DNA of 64,000 nucleotides, taken from Streptomyces albus subsp. albus (lineage in GTDB: Bacteria > Actinomycetota > Actinomycetes > Streptomycetales > Streptomycetaceae). Positions 8,687 through 17,808 of the stretch are shown here, piece after piece (within the stretch, counting starts at the first letter, position 1; every line of letters begins with the position of its first letter). Made by a program: the position numbers and the translations under genes. The stretch is from the NCBI RefSeq assembly GCF_000719865.1, contig NZ_JOID01000007.1, forward strand, positions 186,001 to 250,000, given 5' to 3'. A model generated the notes under the pieces. It made no database searches, was not told the DNA's origin, and saw only the letters and a program-made list of their open reading frames with translations.

Positions 8687-10345
8687 TCATGCCTCCTGAA
8701 CGCGGTGCCGGTGGAAGCCGGCCGTGGCCGGCGGCAGCGGGGTGTTGCCGAGGATGAGGTCGGCGGCCTTCTCGGCGAGCATCATCACCGGGGCGTAGAT
8801 GTTGCCGTTGGTCAGGTAGGGCATCGCGGAGGCGTCGGCCACCCGGAGCCCTTCCACTCCGTGGACGCGCATGGAGAGCGGGTCGACCACGGACATCTCG
8901 TCGATGCCCATGCGGGCGGTGCAGGAGGGGTGGTACGCGGTCTCGGCGTCGCGGGCGACCCAGTCCAGGATCTCCTGGTCCGTGACGACCGAGGGCCCGG
9001 GGGAGAGTTCGCCCGCGTCGAAGACGGCGAAGGCGGGCTGGCCGAGGATGTCCCGGGCGACGTGGACGGCCTCCACCCACTCCTTGCGGTCGTTCTCCGT
9101 GGAGAGGTAGTTGAAGCGCAGCGCCGGGTGCTGCCGGGGGTCCGCGGACTTGATCTTCACCGAGCCGCGCACGTCGGAGTACATGGGGCCGATGTGCACC
9201 TGGTAGCCGTGCTCGGCGCCGACGGGGGTGCCGTCGTAGCGCACGGCGATGGGCAGGAAGTGGAACATCAGGTTCGGGTAGGCGACCTGGTCGTTTCCGC
9301 GGACGAAGCCGCCCGCCTCGAAGTGGTTGGTCGCGGCCGGACCGCTGCGGAACAGCAGCCACCGCAGTCCGATTCCGGGCCGGCGGCTCCATTTGAGCGC
9401 CGGGTTGTAGGTGACGGGCTGTTTGCAGGCGTGCTGCACATAGACCTCCAGGTGGTCCTGGAGGTTCTCCCCGACCCCGGGGAGTTCGTGCACCATGCGG
9501 ATGCCCAGCGGGGTGAGCTCGCCGGGATTCCCGATTCCGGAGAGCTGGAGCAGCTGAGGCGTGTTGATCGCGCCGCCGCAGAGAATCACCTCTCCGGCGG
9601 ACACCCGTCCGCGCTGGCGTCCGTACCGCCGGTACTCCACACCGACCGCCCGCTTCCCCTGGAAGAGCACGCGGTCCACCTGCGTGAAGCACCGCACCGT
9701 CAGATTCGGCCGCTTCTTCACCGGGTGCAGATAGGCGCGGGCCGCCGACCAGCGCCGGCCCCGCTTGATGTTGCGGTCGAAGCGGGCGAAGCCCTCCTGC
9801 CGGTAGCCGTTGACGTCGGGGGTCAGCTGGTGGCCGGCCTGCTGCGCCGCCTCCAGGAAGGCGTGGAACAGCGGGTTGGCCGCCGGCCCGCGCTCCAGCC
9901 ACAGCGGGCCGCCCTGGCCGCGCCAGTCGTCGGCCCCGGCGACGCAGTGCTCCATCCGCTTGAAGTAGGGCAGGCAGTGCGCGTAGTCCCAGGTCTCCAT
10001 GCCCGGGTCGGAGGCCCAGCGTTCCAGGTCCATCGGGTTGCCGCGCTGGAAGATCATGCCGTTGATGGAGCTCGATCCGCCGAGCAGCTTGCCGCGGCCG
10101 TGGCTGACCCGGCGGCCGCCCATGTGCGGTTCCGGTTCGGAGACGTAGCGCCAGTCGTACAGCGGGTTCCCGATGACCATCGTCAGGGCGGCGGGCATGT
10201 GGATGAGGATGTCCCAGATCCAGTCCGGCCGGCCGGCTTCCAGGACCAGGACCTTGTTCTCCCGGTCCGCGCTGAGGCGGTTGGCCAGGGCGCAGCCTGC
10301 CGACCCCCCGCCGACGATGACGTAGTCGTACTCCGCTCGGCCCAT
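8687..10345 (-). CDS. betA: Choline dehydrogenase, GMC flavoprotein family
   Basis: A 552-residue GMC oxidoreductase that would oxidise choline to betaine aldehyde. The FAD dinucleotide-binding motif [16 protein letters not shown] is at the N-terminus and [15 protein letters not shown] (GMC signature 1) near residue 85. GMC signature 2 lies around [16 protein letters not shown]. The catalytic His region is [11 protein letters not shown], followed by the closing FAD contact [19 protein letters not shown]. An in-frame ATG exists at 10372, but the ATG at 10345 has GAGGAG seven bases upstream and puts the FAD motif at the usual distance from the start. It is divergent from betB across 116 bases and is followed by the BCCT carrier. 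Confidence 0.92.
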   Translation of the reverse strand: MGRAEYDYVIVGGGSAGCALANRLSADRENKVLVLEAGRPDWIWDILIHMPAALTMVIGNPLYDWRYVSEPEPHMGGRRVSHGRGKLLGGSSSINGMIFQRGNPMDLERWASDPGMETWDYAHCLPYFKRMEHCVAGADDWRGQGGPLWLERGPAANPLFHAFLEAAQQAGHQLTPDVNGYRQEGFARFDRNIKRGRRWSAARAYLHPVKKRPNLTVRCFTQVDRVLFQGKRAVGVEYRRYGRQRGRVSAGEVILCGGAINTPQLLQLSGIGNPGELTPLGIRMVHELPGVGENLQDHLEVYVQHACKQPVTYNPALKWSRRPGIGLRWLLFRSGPAATNHFEAGGFVRGNDQVAYPNLMFHFLPIAVRYDGTPVGAEHGYQVHIGPMYSDVRGSVKIKSADPRQHPALRFNYLSTENDRKEWVEAVHVARDILGQPAFAVFDAGELSPGPSVVTDQEILDWVARDAETAYHPSCTARMGIDEMSVVDPLSMRVHGVEGLRVADASAMPYLTNGNIYAPVMMLAEKAADLILGNTPLPPATAGFHRHRVQEA

Positions 10346-10461
10346 GCTGTGCTCCTCGTCCTCGGATGGCATTCCACGGCGCTGAAACCTAACGTAGAAA
10401 GCGGTGCATTCCGGCGCACAACGGTGGCGGCATTCGGCGCTCCACCGGGAAAGGACTTCCC
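10346..10461. promoter_or_regulatory. Divergent betA / betB control region
   Basis: These 116 bases must contain the promoters for both the betA-betT operon and betB. An AAAGGA ribosome-binding site at 10450-10455 faces betB. No BetI/TetR-like palindrome and no betI gene were seen, so regulation cannot be assigned. Confidence 0.45.
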
Positions 10462-11931
10462 ACGTCCAGTCTCTTCATCGACGGGGTATGGAAAACCGCC
10501 GCCGGCGGTGCCACCCGCGACGTGATCAACCCCTACGACCAGTCCGTCGTCCGCACCGTGGACGAGGGCGGGGAGGCGGACGCCCTGGCCGCGGTGGACG
10601 CGGCGCGGTCCGCCTTCGACGGTGGCGTCTGGCCCTCCTGGACCGCGCGGCAGCGCTCCGAGCTGCTCCGCCGGGTGGCCGGCCTGCTGCGGCGGGACCG
10701 GGAGCACATCGCCCGGCTGGAGACGCTCGACACCGGCAAGACACTCGTCGAGTCCGGTATCGACGTGGACGACGTGACGGCCGTGTTCGAGTACTACGCC
10801 GGGCAGGCCGAGGCGGACTCCGGGCGGCTGGTGGACGCCGGCGATCCCCGGATCCGCAGCCGCGTCGTCCATGAACCGGTCGGTGTCTGCGCGCTGATCG
10901 CGCCGTGGAACTACCCGCTGCTGCAGGTGTCGTGGAAGGTGGCGCCCGCGCTGGCCGCGGGCAACACCGTGGTGATCAAGCCCAGCGAGATCACCCCGCT
11001 GACGACCATCCGGCTGGTCGAGCTGCTGGAGGAGGCCGGCGCCCCCGCGGGCGTCGTCAACCTCGTGCTGGGCGCGGGCGGGACCGTCGGCGCGGCGCTG
11101 GTGGAGAGCCCGGGGGTCGATCTGGTGTCGTTCACCGGCGGCCTGGAGACGGGCCGCCGGATCATGCGGTCGGCGGCCGGGACGGTCAAGAACATCGCCC
11201 TCGAACTGGGCGGCAAGAACCCCAATATCGTCTTCGCCGACGCCGACTTCGAGGCCGCGATCGACTACGCCCTGATGGCCGTCTTCTTCCACGCCGGGCA
11301 GGTGTGCTCGGCGGGCACCCGGCTCATCGTGGAGGACGGGCTGCACGACGCGTTCGTCACCGAACTCGTCGCCCGCGCCGAGCGCATCCGGCTCGGCAAC
11401 GGACTGGACGAGGGCACCGAGAGCGGTCCGCTGGTTTCCGCCGAGCACCGGGACAAGGTCGAGTCCTATGTGGAACTCGGCGTCCGGGAGGGCGCGACTC
11501 TCCTGGCGGGGGGCCGGCGCCCGGAGGAACCGGGCCTCCGGAACGGGTTCTTCTATCTGCCGACGGTGTTCGACGACTGCACCCGGGACATGCGCATCGT
11601 GCAGGAGGAGACCTTCGGGCCCATCCTGACCGTCGAGCGCTTCACCGGCGAGGAGACCGCGATCGAGCTCGGCAACCACACCGACTACGGGCTCGCCGGC
11701 GCCGTGTGGACGGAGGACGCCGGCCGGGCCGAGCGGGTGGCGCGGGCGCTGCGCCACGGCACGGTGTGGATCAACGACTTCGGCCCGTATCTGCCGCAGG
11801 CCGAGTGGGGCGGTTTCAAGCGCTCCGGCATCGGCCGGGAGCTGGGCCACGACGGCCTCGCGGAGTACCGCCAGGCGAAGCACATCTACGAGAACACCGC
11901 GCCCACTCCGCAGCGCTGGTTCGCCCGCTGA
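10462..11931 (+). CDS. betB: Betaine aldehyde dehydrogenase (probable ACG start)
   Basis: An ALDH-superfamily enzyme oxidising betaine aldehyde to glycine betaine. Visible motifs are [29 protein letters not shown] (NAD-binding turn), catalytic Glu in [11 protein letters not shown], catalytic Cys in GQVCSAGTR, and the C-terminal EEFGP-type EETFGPILT. The first ATG/GTG/TTG/CTG codon in frame is GTG at 10522, which would delete the conserved first strand SLFIDGVW and the turn after it. That strand is encoded upstream, and the only credible initiator is ACG at 10462, six bases after AAAGGA. The chain would be 489 residues, a normal ALDH length. A point mutation or sequencing error turning ATG into ACG is the alternative. 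Confidence 0.9.
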   Translation, partial: TSSLFIDGVWKTAAGGATRDVINPYDQSVVRTVDEGGEADALAAVDAARSAFDGGVWPSWTARQRSELLRRVAGLLRRDREHIARLETLDTGKTLVESGIDVDDVTAVFEYYAGQAEADSGRLVDAGDPRIRSRVVHEPVGVCALIAPWNYPLLQVSWKVAPALAAGNTVVIKPSEITPLTTIRLVELLEEAGAPAGVVNLVLGAGGTVGAALVESPGVDLVSFTGGLETGRRIMRSAAGTVKNIALELGGKNPNIVFADADFEAAIDYALMAVFFHAGQVCSAGTRLIVEDGLHDAFVTELVARAERIRLGNGLDEGTESGPLVSAEHRDKVESYVELGVREGATLLAGGRRPEEPGLRNGFFYLPTVFDDCTRDMRIVQEETFGPILTVERFTGEETAIELGNHTDYGLAGAVWTEDAGRAERVARALRHGTVWINDFGPYLPQAEWGGFKRSGIGRELGHDGLAEYRQAKHIYENTAPTPQRWFAR

Positions 11932-11978
11932 CCCCGCGCCGGACGCGGCCGGGCCGCCGGAGGACCGCGGCACGCGAA

Positions 11979-12016
11979 CGGGCCGGTACCCCGATGGTGC
12001 CCGGGGTACCGGCCCG
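11979..12016. terminator. Bidirectional terminator between betB and aspT
   Basis: Perfect 14-base arms CGGGCCGGTACCCC (11979-11992) and GGGGTACCGGCCCG (12003-12016) flank a 10-base loop between two convergent genes. Confidence 0.75.
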
Positions 12017-12040
12017 CGTTCCGCTGCGGGTCGCGGCGGG

Positions 12041-13336
12041 TCAGCCGTCCGTGCGGGCGGCCTCCTGCTCGGCGGCGGCCAGGCGGACGCAGACGGCGAC
12101 GGCGCGCATGGCCTCGCGCACCTCGTCCACCGACGGGAAGCTGGGCGCCAGCCGGATCTCGCGGTCGCGCGGGTCCTTGCCGTACGGGAACGCGGCACCG
12201 GCCGGGGTCAGCGCGATGCCCGCCTCCTTGGCGAGGCGGACGACCTCGCTCGCGCAGCCGTCGGGGACGTCCAGGCTGACGAAGTAGCCGCCCTTGGGCC
12301 GGGTCCACTCGGCGATGCCGAGCGGGCCGAGCTCGCGCTCCAGCACCTCGTAGACGGCCGCGAAGCGGGGCTCCAGCAGCGCGCGGTGGCGCTCCATGTG
12401 GGCGGCCACGCCGTCCGCGTCCCGGAAGAAGCGGACGTGGCGGAGCTGGTTGACCTTGTCGGGGCCGATGGTCTGCTTCGCCAGCCGCTCCTTCATCCAG
12501 GCCACGTTGGCCGGGGAGGAGCCGACGAAGGCCACGCCCGAACCGGCCGCGGTGATCTTGGAGGTGGAGCCGAAGACGAACGCGCGGTCGGGGTTCCCCG
12601 CCTCGGCGCAGGCGTCCAGGATGGAGAGGATCTCCACCTTCTCCGCGGTGAGGTGGTGCACCGCGTAGGCGTTGTCCCAGAAGAGGCGGAAGTCGGGCGC
12701 GGCCGTCGGCATCGCGGCGAGGCGGCGCACGGTCTCGTCGCCGTAGACCTCACCGGTGGGGTTGCTGTACTTGGGCACGCACCACATGCCCTTGATCGTC
12801 GGGTCGGAGGCGACGAGCTCCTCGACGACGTCCATGTCCGGACCCTGGCCGGTGAGCGGGACCGGCACCATGTCGATGCCGTACCGCTCGCAGATCCCGA
12901 AGTGCCGGTCGTAGCCGGGGACGGGGCAGAGGAAGCGGACCCTCGGCTCGTCCGCCCAGCGGCGCTCGCCGCCCGGGAGGACGGAGAGCAGCGCCTGCAC
13001 CACGTTGTCGTGCATGAGCGTGAGGCTGGCGTTGCCGAGGGCGAGGAGCTGCCCGGCGGGCACCTGGAGGGGGCCGGCGAAGATCTCGCGCAGCTCCGGG
13101 AGGCCGAGGAGGCCGCCGTAGTTGCGGGTGTCGGTGCCGTCGGCGGCCTTGATGTCCCCGGCTGCGGGGAGGGACAGCAGGCCGTCGGCGAGGTCGAGCT
13201 GCTCCGGCGAGGGCTTGCCCCGCGTCAGATCCAGGCTGAGCCCCTGGGCACGCAGTTCGGCGTACTCCTTGCGGGCGGCCTCCAGCCCCACCTCCCCGAA
13301 GAGGGGGGCGGATTCCTGTACGGACCCAGACGACAC
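12041..13336 (-). CDS. aspT: Aspartate aminotransferase (PF12897-type, AspT-like)
   Basis: A 431-residue fold-type I PLP enzyme of the Asp_aminotransf group (PF12897), represented by corynebacterial AspT, which differs from classical AspC. Visible elements are DLTRGKPSPEQLDL at the N-terminus, the CPVPGYDRHF aromatic stack region, MWCVPKYSNPTGEVY (substrate Asn), DNAYAVHHL (PLP-ring Asp), FGSTSKITAAGSGVAF with the Schiff-base Lys, and IRLAPSFPS with the carboxylate-binding Arg. It would interconvert aspartate/2-oxoglutarate and oxaloacetate/glutamate. GTG 13336 is chosen because GGAGGA lies six bases upstream; an ATG at 13381 is in frame but lacks a comparable site. Confidence 0.88.
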   Translation of the reverse strand: MSSGSVQESAPLFGEVGLEAARKEYAELRAQGLSLDLTRGKPSPEQLDLADGLLSLPAAGDIKAADGTDTRNYGGLLGLPELREIFAGPLQVPAGQLLALGNASLTLMHDNVVQALLSVLPGGERRWADEPRVRFLCPVPGYDRHFGICERYGIDMVPVPLTGQGPDMDVVEELVASDPTIKGMWCVPKYSNPTGEVYGDETVRRLAAMPTAAPDFRLFWDNAYAVHHLTAEKVEILSILDACAEAGNPDRAFVFGSTSKITAAGSGVAFVGSSPANVAWMKERLAKQTIGPDKVNQLRHVRFFRDADGVAAHMERHRALLEPRFAAVYEVLERELGPLGIAEWTRPKGGYFVSLDVPDGCASEVVRLAKEAGIALTPAGAAFPYGKDPRDREIRLAPSFPSVDEVREAMRAVAVCVRLAAAEQEAARTDG

Positions 13337-13488
13337 GGTATTCCTCCAGCGCACATGGTGCTTGAGCAGGTCAGCGGCCAATGTACCAAGGGAGCGCGGA
13401 GCCCTGCCCGGCTCGGCGTTTACCGCGAACGAGCCCCCACGACAGGTTCATATACACTGAGTATTGCTCTTGAATAGAGAGGTCCAGT

Positions 13489-13710
13489 ATGAGTGTGACG
13501 ACGATCGATCTCGATGACGACGCCTTGGAGAAGGCCATGCGCGTCGCGGGCGGCGGCACCAAGAAGGATGTGGTCAACGCCGCTCTCCGCGAGTACGCCG
13601 AACGCCACCATCGGGCGGCGCTCGTAGCCAAGCACTTCCGAGCCGCCCAGCAGTGGGATTACCAGGGCTGGCAGCGCCGGCGCACCGAGGACAAGCAGGG
13701 CAGCGCGTGA
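13489..13710 (+). CDS. vapB: VapB-type antitoxin
   Basis: A 73-residue protein starting MSVTTIDLDDDALEKAMRVA, the ribbon-helix-helix N-terminus of VapB (VapB_antitoxin family), with KKDVVNAALREYAER as the second helix. The C-terminal half binds and neutralises the toxin. ATG 13489 follows GAGAGG. The 45 bases before the start are unusually AT-rich for this genome and include ATAC-ACTGA-GTAT, a possible autoregulatory operator since VapBC complexes repress their own promoter. The stop overlaps the vapC start by four bases, so the two are translationally coupled. Confidence 0.9.
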   Translation: MSVTTIDLDDDALEKAMRVAGGGTKKDVVNAALREYAERHHRAALVAKHFRAAQQWDYQGWQRRRTEDKQGSA

Positions 13711-14126
13711 TTCATTACCTGCTCGACTCCTCGGGCCTGTGGCGCCTTCTGCGCGAGCAGCATCTCAGTGCCGCGTGGCTGGAGACCACCACTCTGCGGG
13801 CCATCGGGTCGTGCGCCGCCCAACGAGCCGAGTTCCGGCGCTCGGCGCGCAACGCGACCGAGTACGAGGCCATGGGTGACATGTTCACTGACCTGTACCC
13901 CGATGTGCCGCTCCCGAAGAGGCTGTGGGACTGGGTCGACTCGGCGCAGTACGCTCTCGCCGAGAAAGGCGCCCTTGGCGCGGCCGGGCCACTTGACCTG
14001 ATAATCTGCGCAACCGCCGCGCACCACGGGCTGATCGTCCTGCACGACGACGCCGACTTCGTCACCGTGGCTCGCTTCCTGCCCGACGTCAGCGAGCGCA
14101 ATGTGCGCAACGTGCCAGAACTCTGA
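13707..14126 (+). CDS. vapC: VapC-type PIN-domain toxin ribonuclease
   Basis: A 139-residue PIN-domain protein. The first acidic residue is Asp in IHYLLDSSGLW (residue 7), an Asp-containing segment is at GPLDLIICATAA, and the last is HDDADFVTVARF. These are the metal-binding acids expected of a PIN ribonuclease. The GTG start at 13707 is fixed by the GTGA overlap with vapB. Known VapC toxins cleave tRNA or rRNA to arrest growth; the target here is unknown. A terminator-like hairpin lies about 110 bases downstream. Confidence 0.9.
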   Translation: MIHYLLDSSGLWRLLREQHLSAAWLETTTLRAIGSCAAQRAEFRRSARNATEYEAMGDMFTDLYPDVPLPKRLWDWVDSAQYALAEKGALGAAGPLDLIICATAAHHGLIVLHDDADFVTVARFLPDVSERNVRNVPEL

Positions 14127-14239
14127 ACGATTCGGTGTATCCACGCGGGCTTCCATACGGCCCGGTGCAAGTTCCCCAGTGTGGCGGTCCTATGCCCTCT
14201 CACCCGGCGTATCCGAGTCCTGCGGCGCCCGGGCCGGTC

Positions 14240-14274
14240 GGGACGGCCGGCGCCTGGTGCGGGCCGGCCGTCCC
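14240..14274. terminator. Bidirectional terminator between vapC and amidase gene
   Basis: Perfect 12-base arms GGGACGGCCGGC (14240-14251) and GCCGGCCGTCCC (14263-14274) with an 11-base loop, between convergent genes. Confidence 0.72.
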
Positions 14275-14298
14275 CGTGCCGTCATCGTGGCGGGCGGG

Positions 14299-15726
14299 TC
14301 AGCAGGCCGGGACGCCCGGGAGCCAGGATTCGGGGACGTCGATGAAGATGTTGGAGACGTAGCCGCCGTAGTCCGGCAGGTACGCCCAGGCGTCGTTGGT
14401 GTAGCCCTGGTACGTCACCTGCTGGCCGCGCACCTGGCAGCGCACGCGGACCGTGGTCGGGCCGGCGAGGCTCGCCACCCGCGTCGAGTTCGTCGTGGCG
14501 GCCTGGCGGATGCCGACGTCCGTGCCCCAGGTGGGGAAGGACTTGGTGTCGCCGCTGCTGCCGCCGCGCACCAGCTCCATGTAGTACGACCAGTCCCAGT
14601 GCGGGCCGGGGTCGGTGTGGTCGTTGCCGGGCACCTCGTGGTGGCCGACGATGTGCGCCCGGTCCTTCGGTATGCCGTACTTGTCGGCCAGGTGCCGGGT
14701 CAGCGCGGCCGAGGAGCGGTACATGGCGTCGGTGAACCAGGAGGGGTCGTCGACCCAGCCCTCGTGCTCGATGCCGACGGAGTAGGCGTTGCCGGAGCGT
14801 GCGTGCCAGGCGGTGTTGCTGTCGCGCACCATCTGGGTGACCTGGCCGTCCGAGGAGCGGACCACGTAGTGGGCGCTGACCTCGGCGGACGGGTTCTGGA
14901 ACCAGCTGATCGTGCCGGCGTACGAGCCCTGCGTGACGTGCACGACGACGGCACTGATCGGCTGCGAGCGGCCGGTGGCGTAGTTGGCGGAGCTGGCCGC
15001 CACCCACTGCGCGGGCGGGTAGTCGGGGCTCTGGGCGCCCGTCTCGCCGGTCTCCCCCGTGACGTCGGCGTCGGCGTACGTGCCGCGCTGGGGGGTGACC
15101 TTCCGCGGCTTGACGCGGATCTGCTCGCCGCCGTCCGCGTGGCCGCGGATGCCGGAGGCCAGGAGTTCGTAGACGGTGTCGGCGTAGAGCCGGCCGGCCC
15201 GGGCGCCGTCCGTGCCTCCGTAGCGGGCGGTGACCGGGTACCAGGCGCCGAGCCGGTCGCGTTCGGCGGCGTCCAGGCCGAGGTCGTCGGCGAGGGCGCG
15301 GAGGACGGCGGCGGCGCCGCGGATGTTGGCCCCGGTGTCCTTCTTGAGGTCGGTGACGCGTTCGCCGGTGATGCGGGCGGCGCGCTCCAGGGTGTGGTGG
15401 CCGGGGTTGCTCACCAGGTGCATGACGCCGTAGCCGTTGGCGTGGCTCGGCGCGCCGTCGTGGTCGTCCAGGTGCGTCTCGCCGTAGCCGACGGCCACCA
15501 GGAGGTCGCGCGGTACGTCGTACTCTGCCGCCGCGCGGGCGAAGGCCGCGTTCACCTCGCCGGAGGCGGAGGCGGGTCCTTCGTCGGGCGCGGCGGACGC
15601 GGGCTGGCCGGCCAGGACCAGCGAGGCGGCGACCGCCGTGCCGATCAGCACGGTCAGCCGGCGGTGACGGGGCCGGGGGACGGGACGGGGGCTGGGGCTG
15701 GGGGTGGCCGGGATCAACGAGTTCAT
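14299..15726 (-). CDS. Secreted N-acetylmuramoyl-L-alanine amidase (PGRP type) with C-terminal SH3-like domain
   Basis: A 475-residue exported protein. A basic stretch and a hydrophobic core end at ASA around residue 45 (signal peptide). Residues 57-180 resemble a lysozyme/transglycosylase-like helical domain (FARAAAEYDVPRDLLVAVGY... HANGYGVMHL). Residues 235-385 are an amidase_2/PGRP domain: zinc ligand His in AVVVHVTQGSY, SAHYVVRSSDG, AWHARSG, a GIEHEG segment, and the closing ligands in HHEVPG and HTDPG. The last 80 residues (TWGTDV to LPGVPAC) form an SH3-like module shared with the genes at 16244 and 17809. It would cleave the amide linking stem peptides to muramic acid. ATG 15726 has GGAGAGAG upstream. 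Confidence 0.88.
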   Translation of the reverse strand: MNSLIPATPSPSPRPVPRPRHRRLTVLIGTAVAASLVLAGQPASAAPDEGPASASGEVNAAFARAAAEYDVPRDLLVAVGYGETHLDDHDGAPSHANGYGVMHLVSNPGHHTLERAARITGERVTDLKKDTGANIRGAAAVLRALADDLGLDAAERDRLGAWYPVTARYGGTDGARAGRLYADTVYELLASGIRGHADGGEQIRVKPRKVTPQRGTYADADVTGETGETGAQSPDYPPAQWVAASSANYATGRSQPISAVVVHVTQGSYAGTISWFQNPSAEVSAHYVVRSSDGQVTQMVRDSNTAWHARSGNAYSVGIEHEGWVDDPSWFTDAMYRSSAALTRHLADKYGIPKDRAHIVGHHEVPGNDHTDPGPHWDWSYYMELVRGGSSGDTKSFPTWGTDVGIRQAATTNSTRVASLAGPTTVRVRCQVRGQQVTYQGYTNDAWAYLPDYGGYVSNIFIDVPESWLPGVPAC

Positions 15727-15822
15727 CGGATCTCTCTCCGCTCTCCGGCGCGTGGGTGAGGGGGGTGGTGGTGCGGCTGGGTTGGTGCGCCCGTGGGCGC
15801 GGTGGTGTGCGGACGGTGGGGG

Positions 15823-15883
15823 GAGCGGATCCGGGCTCCGGCGCGCGTGCGCCGGTACGCGGGGCCGGAGCCCGGATCCGCTC
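15823..15883. terminator. Very strong stem-loop downstream of the gene relic
   Basis: Perfect 19-base arms 15823-15841 and 15865-15883 enclose a 23-base loop. It lies just after the relic at 15936-16082 in the direction of minus-strand transcription, so it may have been that gene's terminator and may now serve the serine-hydrolase gene upstream. Confidence 0.75.
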
Positions 15884-15935
15884 GTGCGTACACCGGCGGC
15901 GGATTCGTACGAACGTCCGCCGCCGGCTTACGAGT

Positions 15936-16082
15936 TCAGCAGTTCGGCACGCCCGGAAGCCAGGCGTCCGCCACATCGGTGACGATGCTGGAGAGATCGC
16001 CGCCGACGTCGGGGAGATACGGCCAGACGTCGCCGCCGCACCCCCGATAATCGACCAACTGACCATGCACCTGACAAGTCCA
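15936..16082 (-). pseudogene. Relic: 3' end of a fourth gene with the shared C-terminal domain
   Basis: The minus strand encodes 48 residues (CQVHGQLVDY... VWPYLPDVGG... WLPGVPNC, then stop) that align closely with the last 48 residues of the neighbouring amidase (CQVRGQQVTY... AWAYLPDYGG... WLPGVPAC). Upstream in frame the similarity stops and no secreted enzyme, signal peptide or start is recognisable. It is therefore a truncated duplicate or the remnant of a deleted gene, lying between two intact genes that carry the same domain in the same orientation. Confidence 0.72.
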
Positions 16083-16243
16083 TCCTCCTCGGGGTCGCCG
16101 GTGCCCGGGAAGCCCGCCCCCCGTGGGGAGCCGGCCGTCGATGAGGCACGGACGCCGCCGGTTGACCGTCCCCCGGCCCGGCGCCGTACCGGGCCGCGCG
16201 GGAGGAGGCCCCGCCGACGAGGCCCGCGCGGCCGGCCGCCGGG

Positions 16244-17548
16244 TCACGCGTACTCCGGAACGCCCGGCAGTCTGCTCTCCGCGTCGATGTACACCGTGGT
16301 CATATAGCCCCCGTACTGCGGCAGATACGCCCACCACGCGCTGCTGTGCGGCGGGTCGGAGATCGGCTCGCCGCGCTTCTGGCAGGAGACCAGGACGTCC
16401 GCCCCCGCCGGGAGCGTGCTGACGACCGCCGAGGAGGTCGTGGCCCCGGCCCGGATCCGCACCCCGTCGCCCCAGGTCTCGAACCAGGTCCCGGAGGGGT
16501 GCCGGGCGCCGGGGACGTCCAGGGAGCCGACGAGCCGGGTGAGGCCGGAGTACGCGGTGCCGTACGGGGTCCCGTCCGGGTGGAGGGTGAGGACGGCGAC
16601 GATGGTGCGGTCGCCGGGACCGACCGTGCCGGTGGTGTGCAGGGCCTCGCGGACGAGGTCCACATCGGCGGCGGGGGGGGCCGGGGAAGCGGAGAACGCG
16701 GCCGGGGCTCCGGGCGCGCCGGCCGCGTTCGCCTTGTCGGCCTCGTCCGCCGCGTCCGCCCCGGCCAGGGCCCCGTCCGCCGTGCAGCCGCCCGAACGGA
16801 AGCCGGACCAGCCCTGCTTGACCGCCCACGGCCCCTCGAAGGCCGAGGGAATGCCGAAGTACTGGTCGAAGCCGTCATTGGCGCAGCGCGTCGCCCGGTG
16901 GAGGCTGCCCATGATGAAGTCCCGTACCGGGGCCGGGGATTCGTCGAGGATGTGCCGGTAGATCCGCACGGTGTCGGCGGCGGTGAGCGAGGTGTAGCCC
17001 CAGTAGCCGGGATGGGCGGCGGGCGGCGGGGTGGTGCCGGTCAGCCCGAGCCGGGGCACCATCCGGTCGATGATCGCGCTGCGGCCGCCCTGGGCCCAGT
17101 AGTGGCTCGCCTCGCCGTCGTCGCTGCTGCGCAGCATCGCTTCGAGGCGGCCGCGGTCCTCCTGCGGGATGTCGTAGCCGGGGCCGCGGTCCCAGAGGAA
17201 GTCCAGCGCCAGCAGCAGTTTGACGACGGACGCGGACCGGAAGCGGTGGTCCGCGTTGATCCGCTCGGTGAAGCTGCCGGTGCGGCGGTCGAAGACGGCG
17301 ACACCGGCCGTGACATCCGCCGGGATGTCCGCGCCGGGCCCGGCGAGCGGCGACTGGCGGGGCTGCGGCTGCGCCCCGGCGCTCGCCGGGGCGGCGAGGA
17401 AGGCCCCGAGCATCCCCAGCGCGAGGGCGACTCCGGTCAGCGGCCGCCGGATCCACCGGGCGCGGGCGGCGGCCGGGCGGACGGGCTGCGCGGGCGAGTC
17501 CGCGGATGGGGTCTGGGCCGGGGTGGTTCCTGGTGGTTCCGCGTGCAT
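16244..17548 (-). CDS. Secreted serine beta-lactamase-like hydrolase with C-terminal SH3-like domain
   Basis: A 434-residue exported protein. After a Pro/Ala-rich basic leader and hydrophobic core ending ASAGA, the catalytic domain shows the serine penicillin-interacting motifs in altered form: SVVK (SxxK) in RSASVVKLLLALDF, SDDGEASHYW at the SxN position, and VKQGWSG at the KTG position. A low-complexity Ala/Asp-rich insert follows. The last 75 residues (TWGDGVRIRAG to LPGVPEYA) are the shared SH3-like module, but without the terminal Cys of its neighbours. Hydrolysis of a beta-lactam is doubtful given the altered motifs; a wall-associated esterase, peptidase or binding role is possible. ATG 17548 is chosen, with GAGGAG upstream; TTG 17599 is in frame. 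Confidence 0.82.
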   Translation of the reverse strand: MHAEPPGTTPAQTPSADSPAQPVRPAAARARWIRRPLTGVALALGMLGAFLAAPASAGAQPQPRQSPLAGPGADIPADVTAGVAVFDRRTGSFTERINADHRFRSASVVKLLLALDFLWDRGPGYDIPQEDRGRLEAMLRSSDDGEASHYWAQGGRSAIIDRMVPRLGLTGTTPPPAAHPGYWGYTSLTAADTVRIYRHILDESPAPVRDFIMGSLHRATRCANDGFDQYFGIPSAFEGPWAVKQGWSGFRSGGCTADGALAGADAADEADKANAAGAPGAPAAFSASPAPPAADVDLVREALHTTGTVGPGDRTIVAVLTLHPDGTPYGTAYSGLTRLVGSLDVPGARHPSGTWFETWGDGVRIRAGATTSSAVVSTLPAGADVLVSCQKRGEPISDPPHSSAWWAYLPQYGGYMTTVYIDAESRLPGVPEYA

Positions 17549-17603
17549 CGGTCTGCCGACTCCTCGGGGCCTGACGGTACGGAAGGAACACGGGCGCAAA
17601 GCG

Positions 17604-17643
17604 GTGAGCAGGTGAGCAGGTGAGCAGGTGAGCAGGTGAGCAG
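17604..17643. repeat. Five perfect tandem copies of GTGAGCAG
   Basis: The 8-base unit GTGAGCAG occurs five times without a mismatch between 17604 and 17643. It lies between the divergent serine-hydrolase and M23 genes, about 55 bases upstream of the former's start. Perfect short arrays like this change copy number by slippage. Here it would alter promoter spacing, not a reading frame. Confidence 0.95.
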
Positions 17644-17808
17644 CGCCAGGCTGGCGGAGCGCATCCGCCGGGGCAAGGAATTCGATCCCAGGCGAAGACC
17701 CCGGGCCATTGTTGTCAGGTACAAGACGAACCGCTTACGTTTCCGGCGTCCCGCAGCGACCGTGGCCCCACCGGCCGGCGGTCCGTCTCCCCCGACCAAG
17801 GAGCATGC

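Noticed and set aside
6215..10525. A 1,436-codon open frame on the plus strand
   Set aside because: It is antisense to betT and betA, whose motifs are complete. The long frame results from high GC and few stop codons; its translation has no family similarity.
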